A DNA stretch of 42,653 bases from Desulfamplus sp. (GCA_015232935.1 JADFYT010000003.1:1-42653), one strand, 5' to 3'. Positions 7,105 to 16,021 are shown, counted from the stretch's first letter. Notes: generated by a model not told the origin, from the letters alone. Translations and numbers: made by a program.

Positions 7105-8847
7105 ATGATGAGAAATTGGTTTGGCAAAAGGCCTGCACAAGTTTTTCTTACAGGTGCAGCAGTATTTATTCTTGGCTTTGGTTCGGCTAATGCCGGTATT
7201 GAAGAGGCAAAAAAATGGATTGACGATGAGTTTCAGCCATCGACACTGACCAAGGAAGATCAGATCAAGGAGATGGAGTGGTTCATCAAGGCTGCAGAAC
7301 CATTCAAAGGTATGGAGATCAAGGTGGTTTCCGAGACAATTCCTACCCACGAGTATGAATCAAAAGTTCTGACCAAGGCATTTGAAGAGATCACCGGAAT
7401 CAAGGTTACTCATGATTTGATTCAGGAAGGGGATGTAATCGAGAAACTTCAGATCCAGATGCAGTCAGGCAAGAATGTTTTTGATGCATATATCAATGAC
7501 TCTGATCTGATTGGTACGCATTACCGGTATGGCCATGTTGTCAATCTGACTGACTGGATGGCTGGCGAAGGTAAGGATGCCACACTTCCTACTCTGGATG
7601 TTGATGACTTCATGGGCAAATCCTTTACTACCGCTCCTGATGGAAAGCTCTATCAGCTTCCTGATCAGCAGTTTGCAAATCTTTACTGGTTCCGTTATGA
7701 CTGGTTTAAAAGAGATGATCTCAAGAGCAAATTTAAAGAGATCTACGGTTATGAGCTGGGCGTTCCGGTCAACTGGTCTGCTTACGAGGATATTGCCGAG
7801 TTTTTTAGCAAGCACGTTAAAGAGATTGATGGACAAGCAGTTTACGGGCACAATGACTACGGCAAGAAATCACCGGATCTTGGCTGGAGATTTACAGATG
7901 CCTGGCTCTCTATGGCTGGTGCCGGTGACAAGGGCCTTCCAAATGGAAAACCTGTTGATGAGTGGGGAATCCGTGTTGACGAAAATAACCGTCCGGTAGG
8001 TTCAAGTGTCAGCCGTGGCGGCGACGCAAATGGCCCTGCGGCCAAGTATGCCTTGCAAAAATACATGGACTGGCTGCGTCTTTATGCCCCTCCGGGAGCA
8101 CTTGGAATGGATTTCTATCAGTATCTTCCATTTCTTGCAAAAGGCAATGTTGCCCAGCAGATTTTCTGGTACACTGCATTTGTCGGTGATATGGTAAAGC
8201 CTGGCCCAACAGTTAACGAAGACGGAACTCCAAAATGGCGTATGGCACCATCTCCTCACGGTTCATACTGGGAAGAGGGGATGAAACTCGGATATCAGGA
8301 TTGCGGTTCATGGACTCTTATGAACAGTACGCCTGTTGACAGAAGAAAAGCTGCCTGGCTCTTTGCCCAGTTTACTGTTTCTAAAACTGTATCCTTGAAA
8401 AAGGCACATGTTGGTCTGACCCCTGTTCGTGACAGCGATATTCGTCACCAATCCTTCACAGACAGAGCACCAAAACTTGGTGGTCTTGTTGAATTTTACA
8501 GAAGCCCTGCCAGAGTTGCCTGGACACCAACCGGAACCAATGTTCCTGACTATCCGAAACTTGCCCAGTTGTGGTGGCAGAATATTGGCGAGGCCGTTGC
8601 CGGCGAAGTTGATGTATCTACTGCCATGGACAACCTTGCCAAGGAACAGGATCGTATTCTTGAACGTATCGCACGCTCAGGGACCCAGGGAGACAAAGGT
8701 CCTCTGTTGAATCCGGAAAAAGATGAGGCTTATTGGTTAAGCCAGCCAGGTGCTCCAAAGCCTAAACTCGAGAACGAGAAGCCTAAAGGTGAAACTGTTG
8801 ATTATGACGCTTTGATTCAGGCATGGAAAGAGGGTCGGGTCAAATAA
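7105..8847 (+). CDS. glpV: Glycerol ABC transporter periplasmic binding protein GlpV-like
   Basis: Captures glycerol in the periplasm and delivers it to GlpP/GlpQ. The 580-residue product is much longer than typical sugar-binding proteins, as is known for this family (extracellular solute-binding family 1). A Sec signal peptide is clear: a basic start, the hydrophobic core VFLTGAAVFILGFG and a cleavage site after SANA (about residue 30). The mature part begins GIEEAKKWIDDEFQPSTLT, characteristic of the family. The tail is charged (KPKLENEKPKGE). The start is the first of two adjacent ATGs after AAGGAGACAAC; the second is equally possible. A strong terminator at 9045 ends the unit. Confidence 0.93.
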   Translation: MMRNWFGKRPAQVFLTGAAVFILGFGSANAGIEEAKKWIDDEFQPSTLTKEDQIKEMEWFIKAAEPFKGMEIKVVSETIPTHEYESKVLTKAFEEITGIKVTHDLIQEGDVIEKLQIQMQSGKNVFDAYINDSDLIGTHYRYGHVVNLTDWMAGEGKDATLPTLDVDDFMGKSFTTAPDGKLYQLPDQQFANLYWFRYDWFKRDDLKSKFKEIYGYELGVPVNWSAYEDIAEFFSKHVKEIDGQAVYGHNDYGKKSPDLGWRFTDAWLSMAGAGDKGLPNGKPVDEWGIRVDENNRPVGSSVSRGGDANGPAAKYALQKYMDWLRLYAPPGALGMDFYQYLPFLAKGNVAQQIFWYTAFVGDMVKPGPTVNEDGTPKWRMAPSPHGSYWEEGMKLGYQDCGSWTLMNSTPVDRRKAAWLFAQFTVSKTVSLKKAHVGLTPVRDSDIRHQSFTDRAPKLGGLVEFYRSPARVAWTPTGTNVPDYPKLAQLWWQNIGEAVAGEVDVSTAMDNLAKEQDRILERIARSGTQGDKGPLLNPEKDEAYWLSQPGAPKPKLENEKPKGETVDYDALIQAWKEGRVK

Positions 8848-9176
8848 TAAATTTTCATACTCAACACAACTTGGTTGAACCTGTTTCATAAAAACACAGG
8901 CGGCTTTGCTGCAATTGTTTATGGATTCAAATCATTGAACAAGAACAACATGATAACATGGTTGAACCTGAAGCGGAATCTGAGTTGAACATGCACGGGA
9001 TCTTAATTGAGTCGATTGCGTTCAACAGCTTCTGGAAAAAAAAGAGGTTCACTGGCCTCCCAGAACAACATAAGGCAGGCCAGCGAACCTTTTTTAATAT
9101 TCTCATCAGTCAAAAACTATCTGGATTCTTCAAAACTTCTCTGGAGTCATTTTCTATTCAGGTACGAACTCGTTTG
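8848..9176. other. Convergent intergenic region
   Basis: No gene is supported in these 329 bases. Besides the terminator at 9036-9095, TGGTTGAACCTG appears twice (near 8870 and 8959), with a further TTGAACATG nearby. I could not assign these a role. Confidence 0.5.
9036..9095. terminator. Bidirectional intrinsic terminator
   Basis: AGGTTC-A-CTGGCCT (9045-9058) pairs with AGGCCAG-C-GAACCT (9077-9090): 13 pairs with one A-C mismatch around an 18-nt loop. A run of eight A precedes it (9036-9043) and a T-run follows, so it works on both strands. It sits between the convergent glpV and the PilJ/HAMP gene. Confidence 0.85.
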
Positions 9177-9992
9177 TTATAAACGTTCAACGTTGAGTCT
9201 CTCCATCATTTTTATTGTACTTATCCTGAGTCTGTTCATTGATCTGGAAAGCTCCGAAAGCTCTTTTAGCTTGTCCGCTGTTCTAAGTTCATGTTTGAGG
9301 TCTCCCATGCTCATTGATTCTGCGGCCTCTGTGAAGTATTTAATCGGATCAACGATATTTATTTTTGTCATAAACATGCTAAAGATGACTATCGCAACTC
9401 CAACCATGATTGAAGCTGCCTGAATCTTTGCCATAAGCCGTACTTTATCTTCAGCGTTGTATTGCATTAAAAGACCCGCGCTATCCATCTCTTCAAGTAG
9501 TTTCATGTTATTATTAATCACATAATTAATCGCACTTATATCAGTGAATTCAGAATAAATTATTCTATCAATGTTATTCTTGAGTGATATCCAGACAATA
9601 AAAACCTTTTCAAGCTGCGTATTGATAGCTCCCCTTACAGCAGGTGGGCACTCCCTAAATTGGGTCATTCCAATGTCAACAGGAACCTTGCCCCCATCTT
9701 TGAGAGCATACAGAGTTGATTCAAATACTTTAATAGATGAGAGAACCTGCTCTTTCCAAATCTTGACGTCATCATTTTTTTTATTAGCTTTTTGATTGCT
9801 GACCAGATTAAAACATATAAGAATATCTTTGACTATTTTTTGAACGAGCATTCTTTGGCGGCCTGATATATTCAAGATAAAACTATCATCTTTCTGTTGG
9901 TTGGTAATCTGAGTTGTTGAGAGAAAAATTGCTGTCATCAGGCATAAAAAAGCTATGAAACTTCTCATGGTATATCCGAGTATAGTCCTCAT
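9177..9992 (-). CDS. PilJ-type sensor with HAMP domain and no output domain
   Basis: A 271-residue membrane protein with an N-terminal helix (about 3-25), a periplasmic region, a second helix (IQAASIMVGVAIVIFSMFM) and a HAMP segment (DPIKYFTEAAESMSMGDL) near the end. The periplasmic SGRQRMLVQKIVKD block is typical of the type IV pili methyl-accepting N-terminal (PilJ) domain, also found in NarX-like sensors. The chain stops soon after HAMP, so the expected kinase, cyclase or methyl-accepting module is missing. No remnant of one is visible downstream before the terminator. I start at the ATG at 9992, 7 bases after AAAGGA, not at the upstream TTG. A signal partner elsewhere or a decayed sensor are both possible. 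Confidence 0.75.
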   Translation of the reverse strand: MRTILGYTMRSFIAFLCLMTAIFLSTTQITNQQKDDSFILNISGRQRMLVQKIVKDILICFNLVSNQKANKKNDDVKIWKEQVLSSIKVFESTLYALKDGGKVPVDIGMTQFRECPPAVRGAINTQLEKVFIVWISLKNNIDRIIYSEFTDISAINYVINNNMKLLEEMDSAGLLMQYNAEDKVRLMAKIQAASIMVGVAIVIFSMFMTKINIVDPIKYFTEAAESMSMGDLKHELRTADKLKELSELSRSMNRLRISTIKMMERLNVERL

Positions 9993-10181
9993 CGAAAATT
10001 CCTTTAACAAGTCAAGATTTGATTTTAATGTTTGATATTGACTTTAGTGCCAAATAATGATGGAGTATTTAATAAATTGTCTTTTATTTGTCAAGAAAAT
10101 AACTTTAGTTATCAAATAGTCTATTTTTTAACACTTAATTTGCCAGTGTAGATCAATTGACCTGAATAAAGGAGTGGTAAG

Positions 10182-10385
10182 ATGTGCAAAAAAAGAGGTG
10201 TTCTCTCTATTGTTGCTGTAGTTTTGATTATGACGGGGTGTAATACCAGCCACGAGGTACAGTTAGCTCCGGTGGAGGTCAAACCCATACATATTACGAT
10301 TGATGTTAATGTTAAAGTGGACAGAGCGTTGGATAGCTATTTTGATGATATTGACAAAGCGGAAAAGAAAATTATTCAGAAATAA
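10182..10385 (+). CDS. ynbE: YnbE-like small lipoprotein
   Basis: A 67-residue lipoprotein: short signal peptide (KKRGVLSIVAVVLIM) and lipobox MTGC with the lipidated Cys at residue 20. The mature part carries PVEVKPIHITIDVNVKVDRAL, the pattern of the YnbE family. In E. coli ynbE lies between ydbH and ydbL and acts with the AsmA-like phospholipid transporter YdbH at the cell envelope. Here the ydbL partner follows after 55 bases, but no ydbH is in the window. Start follows GGAGTGGTAAG. Confidence 0.8.
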   Translation: MCKKRGVLSIVAVVLIMTGCNTSHEVQLAPVEVKPIHITIDVNVKVDRALDSYFDDIDKAEKKIIQK

Positions 10386-10440
10386 CGAGAATTGAAGAGA
10401 GAAAATCTGTAAAAAAATGGATTTAATTCAAGGAGGTGCC

Positions 10441-10815
10441 ATGATTTTAAAACGAGGTTTCTTTACACTGCTGTCTGTTATGTTGTTTTTTCTTTTAATT
10501 ATAGCTGATAATGGGCTGACAGATGATATAAAAGACAGGATGAGGCAACGTCTGCCAACCATTGTACAGATGAAACAGCAGGGTATTATTGGCGAAAACA
10601 CCTCAGGTTATCTTGAGTATGTGTCAGGAAACAGAGTCAATCAGGATATAGTGAACAGCGAAAACAGAGACAGAAAAGAGGTTTATTCAATAATTGCACA
10701 ACAGCAGGGGGTGCCTGTTGAAAAAGTCGAGCAGCTCAGAGCTCTTCAAATTGTCCAGAAAGCGGTAGCTGGTGAATTTCTTAAAAAAGAGGATGGCACC
10801 TGGTATCAAAAATAG
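10441..10815 (+). CDS. ydbL: YdbL-like (DUF1318) envelope protein
   Basis: A 124-residue exported protein with an N-terminal hydrophobic signal segment (FFTLLSVMLFFLLIIA). The mature part matches the DUF1318/YdbL family: DDIKDRMRQRLPTIVQMKQQ, GENTSGYLEYV, and the ending AGEFLKKEDGTWYQK with the usual Trp near the C terminus. In E. coli YdbL works with YnbE and YdbH, reportedly as their chaperone. I start at 10441, eight residues inside the longer frame, because AAGGAGGTGCC stands directly before this ATG. It forms an operon with ynbE. Confidence 0.8.
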   Translation: MILKRGFFTLLSVMLFFLLIIADNGLTDDIKDRMRQRLPTIVQMKQQGIIGENTSGYLEYVSGNRVNQDIVNSENRDRKEVYSIIAQQQGVPVEKVEQLRALQIVQKAVAGEFLKKEDGTWYQK

Positions 10816-10975
10816 AAAGGAAATCTTGAAATCCACGCTAATTAGAACAACATACCTGGACAAGGCCTCTTTTTATATCAAACTGTCATGGCCGGTTATT
10901 TTTATGTGAAACTCCTTTAAAATATCCGTGATCATCAGACTTTCATTTTTCGTTGTGCCCGCCAGGGCATGATCG

Positions 10976-11869
10976 TTATATAAAAAGGATTGATATTTCA
11001 GCCCTGCGTTCAAGAATTTTTTTGTCAGACATAACCCTGCCATCAAGTCGGTATTCTCCTGTGGTTGCGATCTGGAATACAGATGGTTTTACGCCATTTT
11101 TGACAAGCTCATGGACAATATTTGCTGCTCGAGCTGCCCCCAGTTCCAGGTTGGACGGGTACTGTTTTGTGTGGATCCTGTCTGTATCTGCAAACCCGTC
11201 TATCCTGATTCTTACATTATATCCCTTGATCAATTGTGCAAGTCTTTTTAGAAAGACCTTGTACTCGCTTGCAATTCTTGCACTTCCCGAAGCGAACAGG
11301 ATCGGAAGCAGATTTTCCATTTTCAGGCCACTCCCGTCGCTTGAAATTTTAAGCCACTCATCCAGTCCCGCATCTCTTATCTCCTGTGAAATCCTATTTT
11401 TCAAGGCATCAATATCAAGGTCAGAATTTAGAGGATAGGATGACATGGGATTATAGGTATTTATCTTTGTGTGATCCGTGACCTTATATCTTTCTTGTCG
11501 TAGCAGCTCATTGAGCCTGCTGTTTTCCCTGAATGCTGCCTGAATCTTTTTTTCCTTGATACTGACAGACTTGTGCATATGCCATGGGACAGGCTCATCA
11601 AGATCCTGCAAATGATAAATCCTGTTCTGGAGCAAATCCTTTTCATTTACGAGAAATATGATCTGATCCTCATTTGCCCTTATCCTCTCCTGCATCTGCA
11701 TAATGTATCCTGTCTGCTGCATCTCTTTTGACAAAGACTTTTCTGAAGGCTCGGGAAACGGGAACTCTTCTGCTCCTACAAAAGTAATGGTGCAGCAACA
11801 TATGAAGAGCACAACAAACATATTTGAAATCACATTTGCTGACAATGGGGATTTGGGCATGGAATTCAT
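10976..11869 (-). CDS. OmpA/MotB-domain envelope protein with coiled coil
   Basis: A 297-residue protein with a signal peptide (core NMFVVLFICCCTITFVGA, probable cut before EEFP). A long helical, coiled-coil-prone stretch follows (about 45-125). A C-terminal OmpA-like domain begins with LLPILFASGSARI (about 187-199) and includes RIRIDGFADTDRI and LGAARAANIVHELVKNG. This domain binds peptidoglycan in known members. It lacks the OmpA barrel and the MotB plug, so it looks like a periplasmic or membrane-tethered cell-wall anchor. The start follows AGGAG. The neighbouring LPP20/FlgP-like lipoprotein on the same strand hints at a joint envelope or flagellar-ring role, which is only an inference. 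Confidence 0.75.
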   Translation of the reverse strand: MNSMPKSPLSANVISNMFVVLFICCCTITFVGAEEFPFPEPSEKSLSKEMQQTGYIMQMQERIRANEDQIIFLVNEKDLLQNRIYHLQDLDEPVPWHMHKSVSIKEKKIQAAFRENSRLNELLRQERYKVTDHTKINTYNPMSSYPLNSDLDIDALKNRISQEIRDAGLDEWLKISSDGSGLKMENLLPILFASGSARIASEYKVFLKRLAQLIKGYNVRIRIDGFADTDRIHTKQYPSNLELGAARAANIVHELVKNGVKPSVFQIATTGEYRLDGRVMSDKKILERRAEISILFI

Positions 11870-11905
11870 TTTTTTCTCCTTTTCGGGACAAGATCAAGTA
11901 AACGA

Positions 11906-12535
11906 TTATTTTTGATTATAGTAATAATAATTACCACACCAAGGGTATGAATCACACCTGGTCGCATCGCCTGAGAAAACTCTTGCCAAAAAACTTTTGC
12001 GGCGTGGCGAAGCTGGCACCACTCCATTGCCGATTCCAGATGGCCACCAGATCATGTCAGATTCTGTAAAGTATATTCTGAGTTGCAGTTTTGCGTTAAA
12101 GATCCCATAACCTTCCTCTTTTACTTCAACTACCTGAACCCCACGTAGCCATGACTGTGTTTTGGTACGGATAACATCATAATCAATAATTCCGTTAGAA
12201 GTCTGTGAATAGGCATCAACATAAACACCTCTTATTTTTTCAACAAGCTGTCGATATCCATCATTTATGGCAGCTCGCTCTGCCATTAGCCGTCCCTGGC
12301 CTGTATTGATTGCAGTCTCAGGAATCAACCCCTTTCCAACCACGTCAAACGTCACTATTCTCTGTTGAGAGGTGCTGTCATTTTCAGAAAACTCGACCGT
12401 GCCGCCAGTTGAACTGAGATTGTGCTTGCCTGGCTGCTGTTCAACATAGAGACATCCGGTCAGTATAATGGTAATTATCAGAGTGGCTGTTGAAAATAGG
12501 AGTGCGACCTTGGAAAATAGCATTTTTTCTCTCAT
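11906..12535 (-). CDS. LPP20/FlgP-like lipoprotein
   Basis: A 209-residue lipoprotein: signal segment LFSTATLIITII and lipobox LTGC (Cys at about residue 27). The middle region GQGRLMAERAAINDGYRQLVEKIRG then VYVDAYS, and later SWLRGVQVVEV, follows the pattern of the LPP20 family, which includes the flagellar outer-membrane protein FlgP. The C-terminal 50 residues (WWPSGIGNGVVP to the Tyr-rich NYYYYNQK) are unusual. I start at 12535, where an AAAGG site stands 9 bases upstream, rather than at earlier ATGs. It sits 36 bases upstream of the OmpA-domain gene on the same strand, probably one operon. No flagellar genes are in the window. Confidence 0.6.
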   Translation of the reverse strand: MREKMLFSKVALLFSTATLIITIILTGCLYVEQQPGKHNLSSTGGTVEFSENDSTSQQRIVTFDVVGKGLIPETAINTGQGRLMAERAAINDGYRQLVEKIRGVYVDAYSQTSNGIIDYDVIRTKTQSWLRGVQVVEVKEEGYGIFNAKLQLRIYFTESDMIWWPSGIGNGVVPASPRRKSFLARVFSGDATRCDSYPWCGNYYYYNQK

Positions 12536-12745
12536 CTTATCCATCCTTTTAAAGATTAAAAAAATTGGCATAACTGTTGTCAAACGGTATATTATAAATA
12601 ATAATCACAATGACTCCACAATCGGTAGGAACTGTTGAAAACTGAAAATTTCAAGATTGAAATAGAGACTCAAAACTTGCGAGGTTGAACATAAAATATT
12701 GAAAAAAGATGTCTGCAATAAAAATACCAAATTTAACGATGTGCT

Positions 12746-13324
12746 ATGACAAAAATATTTTTTTGCCTGATAATTATGATTTTACCATCTCTGGAAGCAA
12801 TTTTTTGTCCATCTCTGCTTTACGGTAAAGATACTTTGCCTGTATATTATGTCAGATTTGATATAAAATCCGTGGATAACCGGATGGCAAGGTCTAACCT
12901 TTTGATCGTACCATCAGACAATGAGTTCAGGCAGGAAGGGTTTTTGGATTTTGTAATTTCAGGAAGTGCTGATTATTCAGCCACAGGAACCAAAGGGGTC
13001 GATATTCAGACAAGAGCTGCACATAATGCAATCAAAAATTTCCTTGAAGCCAATGGACTCCAATCCGTCAAAAGTCAGTCAACCACCGTTAATGGTTTGG
13101 CACATGGTCAGTCAATGGTAAATGGACAGACTGTGGTCAGTTTTGAAGGTGCTGTAAAATTACCCTATAAAGTTATACAAGGCTCTTTTAACAAGCAAAC
13201 CGGAATTTATTCTGTAACCATTGAGTTAAGTTTTGCCCCTCTGGCATTTCCGGATAAATGGAAGGATATGCTGTTTAGACATCAAATAAAAATGTTATTC
13301 AATGAATTCAAATCATTCTTTTGA
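12746..13324 (+). CDS. Secreted protein of unknown function
   Basis: I do not recognise this 192-residue protein. The first 27 residues form a signal peptide (KIFFCLIIMILPSLEAIFC..LLYG). The mature part is mostly beta with one clear helix, TRAAHNAIKNFLEANGLQ (about 93-110), then a Val-rich strand pair and the ending FPDKWKDMLFRHQIKMLFNEFKSFF. The order helix followed by long strands is reminiscent of the LPP20-like neighbour, but similarity is not convincing. It is transcribed away from that lipoprotein, from a shared 210-base promoter region. No clear ribosome-binding site precedes the ATG. Confidence 0.6.
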   Translation: MTKIFFCLIIMILPSLEAIFCPSLLYGKDTLPVYYVRFDIKSVDNRMARSNLLIVPSDNEFRQEGFLDFVISGSADYSATGTKGVDIQTRAAHNAIKNFLEANGLQSVKSQSTTVNGLAHGQSMVNGQTVVSFEGAVKLPYKVIQGSFNKQTGIYSVTIELSFAPLAFPDKWKDMLFRHQIKMLFNEFKSFF

Positions 13325-13438
13325 AATTACCATGGTCAAATTCAGGCTTCGCCATTTATACAAAAGCCTTTTTAAACAACTGTAATCATGAGATTTTCAT
13401 GGCAAACCCCAAAGAAATAAAATCACCCAAGGAAATAT

Positions 13439-14350
13439 ATGGATTTAAGTGTTGATATTAATGGACTCAGGCTTTCTAATCCTGTCATGACAGCATCCGG
13501 TACATTCGGATATGCATCTGAATATAAAAATCTGGTCAACCTTGACGGGCTGGGCGGCATTATTGTAAAAGGGCTTTCCTTGAACCCATCCGCCGGCAAC
13601 CCCTCCCCCAGGGTTGTGGAGACCGCCTGCGGACTTCTCAATGCTGTAGGGTTGGAGAATGTGGGGGTAAAAGCATTTATAAGGGACAAGCTGCCATTTT
13701 TGAGAACTCTTAAATCCCCTGTGTTTGTAAATATTTATGGCAAACAGATTGAGGAGTATGGAGAACTTGCCTCAATCATTGATACCCTTCAAGGGATTGC
13801 CGGTATCGAGGTGAACATCTCCTGTCCCAATGTCACGGCAGGTGGTGCAGCATTCGGGGTGGATCCTTTGGCGGCAGCTAAAGTGGTGCAACAGGTTCGT
13901 CAATGCACATCCAAACATGTTATGGTAAAATTATCTCCAAATGTGACAGACATTGTGGAGATTGCAAAAGCTGTTGAAGGGGCAGGGGCGGATTCCATAT
14001 CTCTTATAAATACTCTTACAGGGCTTGCCATTGACAGTGAAACCTTTAAACCCCTTCTTGCCAATGTGACAGGAGGGCTGTCCGGCCCTGCGATAAAGCC
14101 TGTTGCTTTGAGGATGGTGTGGCAGGTTGCCGGCAATGTCAAAATTCCGGTTATCGGAATAGGAGGAATTGCCACAGCCACAGACGCCATTGAATTTATT
14201 ATTGCTGGTGCTACTGCTGTTCAGGTTGGGACTGCCGTTCTGGTTGATCCTGACTGTCTTGGCAAAATAATAAGAGGAATAAGCACGTTTTTAAAAAGAA
14301 AAGGGTTCACATCCCCGGATCAGATAAGAGGAGTTCTTAAAGCCTCATAA
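13439..14350 (+). CDS. pyrD: Dihydroorotate dehydrogenase class 1B, catalytic subunit
   Basis: Oxidises dihydroorotate to orotate in pyrimidine synthesis, with FMN bound in a TIM barrel. The 303 residues show NPVMTASGTFGY, the active-site NISCPN with Cys129 as the catalytic base typical of class 1, VKLSPNVTDI, INTLTG, GGLSGPAIKPVALRM and IPVIGIGGI for FMN phosphate binding. Class 1B enzymes normally pass electrons to NAD through the Fe-S/FAD subunit PyrK; no pyrK is adjacent here. The start follows AAGGAA. It converges on lpdA, with a long imperfect inverted repeat between them. Confidence 0.93.
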   Translation: MDLSVDINGLRLSNPVMTASGTFGYASEYKNLVNLDGLGGIIVKGLSLNPSAGNPSPRVVETACGLLNAVGLENVGVKAFIRDKLPFLRTLKSPVFVNIYGKQIEEYGELASIIDTLQGIAGIEVNISCPNVTAGGAAFGVDPLAAAKVVQQVRQCTSKHVMVKLSPNVTDIVEIAKAVEGAGADSISLINTLTGLAIDSETFKPLLANVTGGLSGPAIKPVALRMVWQVAGNVKIPVIGIGGIATATDAIEFIIAGATAVQVGTAVLVDPDCLGKIIRGISTFLKRKGFTSPDQIRGVLKAS

Positions 14351-14352
14351 TA

Positions 14353-14429
14353 TGCAAATGAGTGTAGCCTTTTTAAGTTTGCAGGTCTATATACTATACA
14401 TAAAATGCAAAATGGCTGCACTCAATGCA
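14353..14429. repeat. Inverted repeat between convergent pyrD and lpdA
   Basis: TGCAAATGAGTGTAGCC (14353-14369) is nearly the reverse complement of GGCTGCACTCAATGCA (14414-14429), with one bulge and two mismatches and a 44-nt centre. Its place between two convergent stops suggests a transcription end or RNA-stabilising stem, but neither arm is followed by a classic T-run. Confidence 0.45.
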
Positions 14430-14431
14430 AA

Positions 14432-15985
14432 TCAACCATGCACAGCCATGCCAGTGCCTTTAAAAGCTGCTTCAGACATTATTTCAGCAAGCGTAGGATG
14501 AGCATGAATCGTATGAGCTATATCAGATACTGTCAGCCCAAGATTGACCGCAAGGGTTCCTTCTGCAATAAGATCTGTTGCATGAGGCCCTGTAATGTGG
14601 ACACCGAGCACCTTTCCGGTTGCCGTATCCGCCACAATTTTGGCCTCACCTGCAATCTCTCCCATGGCGTGAGCCTTGCCAAGGGCACGAAAGTTTACTG
14701 TTGAACATGTGACATCAAATCCTTGAGCCGCGGCTCCAGCCTCTGTCAATCCAACATTGCCTATTTCAGGCATGGTAAAAATAGCCCCTGGTACGGCATT
14801 GTAATTCATTTTCATAGCATCGGTTATTCCCGTATCCTTGTCAAAAGTTTCTCCCGTATTCTTGTCAGACATGGCATTTGTGGCTGCTATCATACCTTCG
14901 TGAGATGCCACATGTGCAAGCATGATGTGATTCGGCCCCAAAATATCTCCAATAGCATAAACCCCGGGAACTTTGGTTTGCATCTTCTTATTGACCTCGA
15001 TCCAGCCCTTTTCGTTGGTTTCAAGGCCTATATTTTCAAGTCCTAAATCTGCGGCAAGTGGAGATCGACCAATACATACAGCCATTTTATCTGCCTGAAG
15101 TACATGAGGCTGACTTCCAGATTTTACCATTTTTTCCATCCTGGCTTTATCGACAAACGGGGAAATTCCAAGCGTCACAACAAGTTTGCCATCCTTTTTT
15201 TCCGCTTTTTCGACAACCTGATCTGTAATCAATTTTATTTTTCTTTTTTTCATCTCTCTTTGAAGGATAACAGAGCAGGATTCATCCACACTCGGAAGGG
15301 GTAAAAGTCTTGACATTGCTTCAACCACGGTCACGCTTGAACCCAAAGCCGAAAGAATACAGGCAAACTCACATCCAATAACGCCTCCGCCTACAATTAC
15401 TATGGACTTTGGAATTTCATTTAAATTCAGCAGATCATTGCTTGATAGAATGGAGTCTCCGTCAAACGGGAACGCGGGAATATTGAGAGGAGCAGTACCA
15501 GTTGCTATGATAAGAGCATCAAATTGAATCTGTTTTTCATGTTCATCGCCATCCTTGTCGCTACTAATGACGGCTACGATACCCTTGTCCTTTATATATC
15601 CCCTGCCCTGTTCAAACGAGACTTTTGCATGTTGAAGCAAAGAGAGAATCCCTTTGCGCTGGGTTTCAACAATACGTTGTTTTCTGGCCATTATCGAAGT
15701 CATATCAGGTGTTGCCGTGCCATCAAATCTGATTCCAAATTCATTGGCTTCCTTTATCCTCATATAAGTATCGGCCGAAGTCTTCATGATTTTTGAGGGG
15801 ATACAGCCCCAGTTCAGGCAGGTGCCTCCAGGATGCTCCTTTTCTATGAGTGTGACCTCTCCACCAAGTGCTGCCACCCTTAATGCCGCCACATATCCGC
15901 CAGGGCCAGCCCCGATAACAACAACTCTTTTGCCTGTTCTGTTAAGCCCGCCTTGAATTTGCTGTCCGTCTGTTTTTCGTGTCAT
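14432..15985 (-). CDS. lpdA: Dihydrolipoyl dehydrogenase (L protein)
   Basis: Reoxidises the dihydrolipoyl arm of GcvH with NAD; FAD flavoprotein. Seen: FAD-binding VVVIGAGPGGYVAAL (20-34), redox disulfide CLNWGC (Cys55, Cys60), NAD-binding IVIVGGGVIGCEFA, YAIGDI before the interface domain and the active-site HAHPTLAE near the end. At 517 residues it is longer than the usual 460-475. Part of the excess is a hydrophilic loop at about 370-388 made of two 8-residue repeats (DKNTGETF/DKDTGITD). I start at the ATG at 15985, after AAGGAG, not at the earlier TTG. It diverges from the gcv genes and lies beside them. Confidence 0.95.
   Translation of the reverse strand: MTRKTDGQQIQGGLNRTGKRVVVIGAGPGGYVAALRVAALGGEVTLIEKEHPGGTCLNWGCIPSKIMKTSADTYMRIKEANEFGIRFDGTATPDMTSIMARKQRIVETQRKGILSLLQHAKVSFEQGRGYIKDKGIVAVISSDKDGDEHEKQIQFDALIIATGTAPLNIPAFPFDGDSILSSNDLLNLNEIPKSIVIVGGGVIGCEFACILSALGSSVTVVEAMSRLLPLPSVDESCSVILQREMKKRKIKLITDQVVEKAEKKDGKLVVTLGISPFVDKARMEKMVKSGSQPHVLQADKMAVCIGRSPLAADLGLENIGLETNEKGWIEVNKKMQTKVPGVYAIGDILGPNHIMLAHVASHEGMIAATNAMSDKNTGETFDKDTGITDAMKMNYNAVPGAIFTMPEIGNVGLTEAGAAAQGFDVTCSTVNFRALGKAHAMGEIAGEAKIVADTATGKVLGVHITGPHATDLIAEGTLAVNLGLTVSDIAHTIHAHPTLAEIMSEAAFKGTGMAVHG
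14824..14871. repeat. 24-bp in-frame tandem repeat in lpdA
   Basis: CCCGTATCCTTGTCA (14829-14843) recurs as CCCGTATTCTTGTCA (14853-14867), period 24. It encodes two 8-residue units in a loop of LpdA. Confidence 0.8.
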
Positions 15986-16021
15986 GATATTATAAATCTC
16001 CTTTTTCAATGTTCAATTGCT

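Noticed and set aside
10816..10975. Terminator between convergent ydbL and the OmpA-domain gene
   Set aside because: Only a 5-bp GC stem (TGCCC/GGGCA) is visible and no T-run follows on either strand.
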